From Paenibacillus sp. J31TS4 (GTDB taxonomy: Bacteria > Bacillota > Bacilli > Paenibacillales > NBRC-103111), in assembly GCF_018403265.1 (NCBI RefSeq), contig NZ_BOSI01000001.1, positions 1,364,001 through 1,428,000 of the forward strand: a stretch of DNA of 64,000 nt, in the 5' to 3' direction. Both the position numbers and the translations under genes were made by a program. The notes beneath the pieces are model-generated. The model was not told the origin of the DNA. It did no database searches and saw only the letters and a list, made by a program, of their open reading frames with translations. Of the stretch, positions 60,188 through 64,000 are shown in pieces (position 1 is the first letter of the stretch; each line of letters starts with the position of its first letter).

Positions 60188-61036
60188 GTGTATAAATCCG
60201 TCCATGCTTGGGCTTTCCTGGCTCCTGCCGGACTATTCCTGCTTGTGTTCAGCTTAGGGCCCGCGGTTGCCGCACTCATTCTGAGCTTTACATCCTACAA
60301 CATCTTCGAGCCGACGGAATTCGTCGGTTTTAACAACTACATGGAAGTTTTGAAGGACTCCGATTTTTGGAGAGCGATGTTCAACACCTTCTATTATTGG
60401 ATTCTCGTAACTCCCGCGCTTGTTGTGCTGCCGGTCTTTTTGGCGGTACTCGTCAATCAGGCGCTGATCGGCGTCAAGCTGTTCCGGCTCGTCTTCTATT
60501 TTCCCGCTCTTGTCTCGGTCGTCGTCACGGCCTTCCTGTGGGGATGGATGTTCAACAGCGAAGGCGTGCTCAACTACTTCCTGTCTATTATCGGAGTAGA
60601 GCCGGTCAAGTGGCTGACGAGCAAGTACGTCGTGATGCCGAGTCTTGCGATCGTCACGGTATGGCAGGGGCTCGGTTACTATATGCTGTTCTATCTGGCC
60701 GGCCTGCAGTCGGTTCCGGAGGATCTGTACGAAGCGGCCGAGCTAGACGGAGCCGGCTTCTGGCGCAAGCATATCTCGATTACATTCCCGATGCTGCGCC
60801 CCGTCATTTTCTTCGTCGCCGTCGTTTCGACCATGTCTGCGTTCAAGGAATTCACACTGATGCTGACGATGGTCGAAGGAGGACCGCTCGGCGCTTCGAC
60901 GACCGTCGTCTACTTGGTGTTCGACGAAGCGTTCAAGCAGCTGAACATGGGCTACGCGAGTGCCGTCTCGTTCCTGCTCTTCGCGGTTATCCTGGCTTTG
61001 ACACTGCTCAACAAACGATCTTTGGACAGGGAGTGA
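60188..61036 (+). CDS. Sugar ABC transporter permease (MalF type)
   Basis: 282 residues from GTG 60188 (GGGAGG at 10 nt). About six membrane helices, coupling loop PEDLYEAAELDGAGFWRKHI. It pairs with the following gene, which begins 10 nt after its stop. Confidence 0.93.
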   Translation: MYKSVHAWAFLAPAGLFLLVFSLGPAVAALILSFTSYNIFEPTEFVGFNNYMEVLKDSDFWRAMFNTFYYWILVTPALVVLPVFLAVLVNQALIGVKLFRLVFYFPALVSVVVTAFLWGWMFNSEGVLNYFLSIIGVEPVKWLTSKYVVMPSLAIVTVWQGLGYYMLFYLAGLQSVPEDLYEAAELDGAGFWRKHISITFPMLRPVIFFVAVVSTMSAFKEFTLMLTMVEGGPLGASTTVVYLVFDEAFKQLNMGYASAVSFLLFAVILALTLLNKRSLDRE

Positions 61037-61046
61037 GAAACCGATT

Positions 61047-61928
61047 ATGCAGACGACAAGTCTCCCTACCGCACGGACCTCACCGTCCCGCCGGTTTTGG
61101 AACAAACGCAAGCTGCTTCAGCATACCGTCTCTTATTTCTTCCTTGTGCTGTTCGCCCTGATCATGGTCGTGCCGTTCCTGTGGACGCTATCCACCTCGC
61201 TCAAGGGACAAGACGAGGCGATCTACTCGATGCCGCCCAAGTTCATCCCCCAGAATTTCACGCTGGAGAACTTCGCGACGGTTTGGAACTCGCTGCCGAT
61301 CCCGCTCTATATCTGGAACAGCCTGATTCTCTCGTTCTTCGGCGTCGTGCTGCCCCTCCTGTTCTGCTCGCTTGCGGCGTTCCCGCTGGCGCGGATGAAC
61401 TTCAAGGGCAAGCAGCTCGTCTTCCTGACCATCGTCGCCACGATGATGATCCCCGGGGAAGTGACGATGATCCCGGTCTATCTCATCCTGAACAAGCTGG
61501 GCCTGCTGGGCACATTCGCCGGTATTATCCTTCCCGGCGCCGTATCGGCCTTCGGCATCTTCCTGATGAGGCAGGCGTTCGTGGGGATTCCGAAGGAAAT
61601 CGAGGAATCCGCCATTATCGACGGCGCCTCGGTCTGGCGCATCTGGGCTTCAATCCTGCTGCCGATGGTGCGGCCGATGCTGGCTACGCTCGCCATCCTG
61701 AGTTTCATCGGCGCCTGGAACAACTTCCTGTGGCCGTACCTGATTCTCGAGGACGACAGCCAGTACCCGTTGACGCTCGGCCTTTACAAGCTGAAGGGTA
61801 CGTTCGTGACCAACACGCGTCTCATTGCGGCAGGCTCCATCCTAGCGCTGCTGCCGATTCTGATCGTGTTCGTCGCCTTCCAGAACTACTTCATCAAGGG
61901 CGCCTACTCCGGTGCCGTCAAGGGCTGA
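61047..61928 (+). CDS. Carbohydrate ABC transporter permease (MalG type)
   Basis: 293 residues with about six membrane helices after a basic cytoplasmic tail. Coupling loop PKEIEESAIIDGASVWRIWA and the usual ending FQNYFIKGAYSGAVKG. Forms the second half of the pore. No ATPase gene in the window. Terminator 62004-62038 ends the operon. Confidence 0.93.
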   Translation: MQTTSLPTARTSPSRRFWNKRKLLQHTVSYFFLVLFALIMVVPFLWTLSTSLKGQDEAIYSMPPKFIPQNFTLENFATVWNSLPIPLYIWNSLILSFFGVVLPLLFCSLAAFPLARMNFKGKQLVFLTIVATMMIPGEVTMIPVYLILNKLGLLGTFAGIILPGAVSAFGIFLMRQAFVGIPKEIEESAIIDGASVWRIWASILLPMVRPMLATLAILSFIGAWNNFLWPYLILEDDSQYPLTLGLYKLKGTFVTNTRLIAAGSILALLPILIVFVAFQNYFIKGAYSGAVKG

Positions 61929-62003
61929 CGGCAGGTCGCACGCTCCCTCCGGGGAGTTTGCGGCAGCCAGTCTCCCAAGAGCGCCGTCCTGACGCCAAGC
62001 ATA

Positions 62004-62038
62004 AAAAAGCTCCTCACGGTTCCCGTGAGGAGCTTTTT
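62004..62038. terminator. Bidirectional terminator after the third ABC importer
   Basis: Perfect 16-bp stem AAAAAGCTCCTCACGG (62004-62019) with CCGTGAGGAGCTTTTT (62023-62038), TTC loop. Confidence 0.9.
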
Positions 62039-62059
62039 GTTCGTTATTTGGCTCTTCGC

Positions 62060-62689
62060 TTACTTCATCGAAATGGTGAGACATCCGGCGGATTCGGTTC
62101 CCCAGAACAGCTCCAGCCGGTCGCCGTCTGCCAGGCCGCCGACTCCCGCGGGCGTTCCCGTGAAGATCAGGTCGCCCTCGCCGAGGCCGTACTGTGCAGC
62201 CACATAATCGACCAGCTGCTGCGGGGAAAAGATCATCTCCGCAGCAGTGCCGCGCTGCACCGTCTCACCGTTCTTCTCGAGCCGGAAAGCGGTCTCCCGG
62301 AACGCTTCCGTCCCCGGATACGGCCGAAACGGCCCGAGCGGAGCCGAGTTCCGAAAGCCTTTGGCCTCCAGCCAAGGATGCCCCTTGCTCTTGAGCTCGC
62401 TCTGCACGTCCCGGAGTGTCAGGTCCAGGCCGATCGCGAAGCGGTCGACGAGCTCGTCGACTGTCATTCCCTTCTCGTAGGCACGGCCAACCCGGAGCAC
62501 GAGCTCAGCCTCGTAATGAATCTCGCCGCGGCCGGCCGGGAGAACGGCTGTACCGCCGTCCATCGGCAGAAGGGCGTGGGTCGGCTTCATGAACACCATC
62601 GGCTTCTCCGGCACGGCATTGCCGAGTTCAGCGGCGTGCTGCGCATAGTTTCTTCCAATGCAGTAGATATTGCCTCTCGCTTCGTTCAT
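62060..62689 (-). CDS. Fumarylacetoacetate hydrolase family protein
   Basis: 209 residues. The family metal site is present: [15 protein letters not shown] (acidic ligands) and [13 protein letters not shown], with [20 protein letters not shown] near the end. [17 protein letters not shown] is the usual N-terminus. Members hydrolyse acyl-pyruvates or decarboxylate oxaloacetate; the substrate is not set. The start at 62689 follows AAAGGAG and lies 18 bp after the CapA stop, so the two are probably co-transcribed. Confidence 0.92.
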   Translation of the reverse strand: MNEARGNIYCIGRNYAQHAAELGNAVPEKPMVFMKPTHALLPMDGGTAVLPAGRGEIHYEAELVLRVGRAYEKGMTVDELVDRFAIGLDLTLRDVQSELKSKGHPWLEAKGFRNSAPLGPFRPYPGTEAFRETAFRLEKNGETVQRGTAAEMIFSPQQLVDYVAAQYGLGEGDLIFTGTPAGVGGLADGDRLELFWGTESAGCLTISMK

Positions 62690-62707
62690 TCGGTTCGTCT
62701 CCTTTGG

Positions 62708-64000
62708 TTAAGGGGAAGTGCTCGAAACGGTCGAGCGGATGCGTCCGTCTCTCCCGATCGCCGCCTGGGTCGACACCGCGGTCAGCCGCTGGAACAGCTG
62801 GAGGCTGTCCGCCTCGCCCATCACGACCGGGTGCGCCCATTTGGTGAAGATCGGTACCATCTTCAGCTCGCAGGACCGCTCCTTCGAGCAGCTCGCCTCG
62901 AGAATCATGGAATCGAGCGTCTTCGGATAATTGTTCGTCGTGAAGATAAAATTGCCGAGGCTGTAGGCGATCCACTTGCCCTGATAGCGTTCGAAGCCTT
63001 GAAGGACGTGCGGATGCCCGCCGATGATGAGATCCGCTCCGGCGTCGATGTAAGCTCGGGCCAGCTTCTTCTGATGCTCATCCGGGGTGTCACTGCGCTC
63101 CACGCCCCAATGCGCGATGACCACGACCAGATCGGCCTGCTCCCTCGCCTTGCGGATCGCATCGACCGGAGCTTTGCTGTCGTACGTGTCGGCCAGTCCC
63201 GGCCGGCTCGTCCCCGCCTTCCAGCTGTTGTCCGGCACGTTGCGGGTGAAGCCGACGAAGGCGATACGGATGCCCTTGCTCTCCAGAATAACCGGACGGA
63301 ACGCTTCCGCGCTCGTCCGTCCGGCCCCTACTCGCTTGATCCCCAGCACGTCGAGATGGTCCATTGTATCGAGCAGCCCTTGTTCGCCCTGGTCCATGGA
63401 ATGGTTGTTGGCCAGGTTGACCAGGTCGAAGCCCGCCTCCTTGAACGCTGGCAGTGCCTTGGGGCTGGAGCGGTAGACGTAGTCCTTCTGCTGAGGGGTT
63501 CCCCGCTCGGTGACCGGCGTCTCCAGATTGGCGATAGTGAGATCCGCGCCCTGCAGAAGCGTCTTCACATCGGAATACGGGTAATCGTAGCCCTTCTCCT
63601 TCAGCACGTTCTCCACCGTGCTGCCGAGGAGCACATCGCCGACGAACGCGAGCTTGACGCGGCCCGCCTCCGTTCCCGTAGCCGGCGCTCCTCCCGCTCC
63701 GGCGGCTGGTGGGGACGCCGGCGGTGTCGGGGTGGGAGCCGTGGGCTCGGTAGAGACAGCCGGCGGAGTCGTCTTCGGCTCCTCGGCCAACGCAGGCGTC
63801 GGCGCAAGGGAAGCCGGTGGGGTCGGGGTCGGCCGAGCCGCGTTTGCCGACGCTGGCGTCGCGGACGGTCCCGCCCAGCCAGGACGCAGCTCCGGCTTCT
63901 CCACGCCTATGTAGATCCCCACAATGCTTGCGATCAGAACAAAAAATAAAATAACGGTGCCTGCCATCATGCGGCGCTGGTTTTGCCTTCGCTTCGCCTG
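62708..64000 (-). CDS. CapA family protein (poly-gamma-glutamate type), 5' end cut by window
   Basis: An ATG exists at 63970, but the frame stays open to the window edge with basic residues (QAKRRQNQRR) before the membrane helix MAGTVILFFVLIASIVGIYI, so the true start is probably beyond 64000. After the anchor comes a Pro/Thr/Ala-rich linker of about 70 residues, then the metallophosphatase-like CapA domain: KLAFVGDVLLGSTVENVLKE, LTIANLETPVT, LANNHSMDQGEQGLLDTMDH, VIAHWGVER and IIGGHPHVLQGFE. CapA-family proteins take part in capsule export or metallophosphatase-like reactions; function here is inferred. Confidence 0.9.
   Translation of the reverse strand, partial: QAKRRQNQRRMMAGTVILFFVLIASIVGIYIGVEKPELRPGWAGPSATPASANAARPTPTPPASLAPTPALAEEPKTTPPAVSTEPTAPTPTPPASPPAAGAGGAPATGTEAGRVKLAFVGDVLLGSTVENVLKEKGYDYPYSDVKTLLQGADLTIANLETPVTERGTPQQKDYVYRSSPKALPAFKEAGFDLVNLANNHSMDQGEQGLLDTMDHLDVLGIKRVGAGRTSAEAFRPVILESKGIRIAFVGFTRNVPDNSWKAGTSRPGLADTYDSKAPVDAIRKAREQADLVVVIAHWGVERSDTPDEHQKKLARAYIDAGADLIIGGHPHVLQGFERYQGKWIAYSLGNFIFTTNNYPKTLDSMILEASCSKERSCELKMVPIFTKWAHPVVMGEADSLQLFQRLTAVSTQAAIGRDGRIRSTVSSTSP

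Noticed and set aside
61097-63949. A 950-codon plus-strand open frame spanning a permease, the FAH-family gene and CapA
   Set aside because: It is out of frame with or antisense to three well-supported genes, is rich in Arg/Pro/Gly typical of GC-rich shadow frames, and has no family motif.

Overview
The window reads as chromosomal DNA of a GC-rich, endospore-forming-type Firmicute, most likely Paenibacillus or a close relative in Paenibacillaceae. The grounds are strong Shine-Dalgarno sequences with many TTG/GTG starts, three LplABC/MalEFG-like sugar ABC cassettes, AraC-type and YesMN-type regulators, and Bacillales families such as YesL, YitT, YtpB, CshA, YwbE, PfkA, DUF4178/DUF4247 and a yybP-ykoY riboswitch before a TerC gene. 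I saw no tRNA, rRNA, transposase, integrase, phage gene or CRISPR array.

Region by region. 1-9380 is a glycan-uptake locus: a DeoR repressor (cut by the window edge) and a TIM-barrel isomerase on the minus strand, facing a membrane-bound AraC regulator, two LplB/LplC-type permeases, a lipoprotein binding protein and a secreted phosphodiester glycosidase. The leader of the transporter genes has a 12-bp helix that would hide the first ribosome binding site, with a cre-like site in its loop. 9424-12879 holds two sugar-type oxidoreductases and an AraC regulator. 12876-15282 is an antibiotic-resistance-type ABC-F gene behind a 500-nt attenuator leader with a short upstream reading frame. 15495-19104 (minus) holds a transaldolase, a 187-nt RNA that I read as 6S RNA, YesL and the DEAD-box helicase CshA with a long leader. 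19417-24936 carries envelope and conserved hypothetical genes, a YitT protein, a DUF4015-type glycoside hydrolase, a frameshifted DUF3906 gene and a 2-hydroxyacid dehydrogenase. 25053-27637 (minus) is an apparent unit of an unknown gene, the C35 terpene synthase ytpB and pfkA. 27816-32096 has two membrane transporters, an esterase and a nitroreductase. 32224-38191 is a run of small housekeeping and stress genes: DinB, LysR, cold-shock protein, methyltransferase, Mn-riboswitch/TerC, NlpC/P60 hydrolase, and a glutaredoxin behind a Fur-box-like operator.

38389-50286 is a second carbohydrate locus: a YesMN-type kinase/regulator pair interrupted by ywbE, a 6-phosphogluconate dehydrogenase, an ABC importer (minus strand) and a divergent Ldh2-type dehydrogenase, ROK kinase and NagA set. 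It suggests import and breakdown of an N-acetyl amino sugar or a related acidic sugar. 50359-51907 is a sigma/anti-sigma-like pair. 52319-54226 is an M3 oligopeptidase with two good starts, one of which adds an export signal. 54393-58531 holds membrane proteins and a secreted beta-propeller protein. 58818-61928 is a third sugar ABC importer with a near-consensus promoter. 62060-64000 is a fumarylacetoacetate-hydrolase-family gene behind a CapA gene that runs off the window.

Nearly every convergent junction carries a strong, often bidirectional, intrinsic terminator. The most interesting signals lie in the RNA leaders rather than in new protein families.
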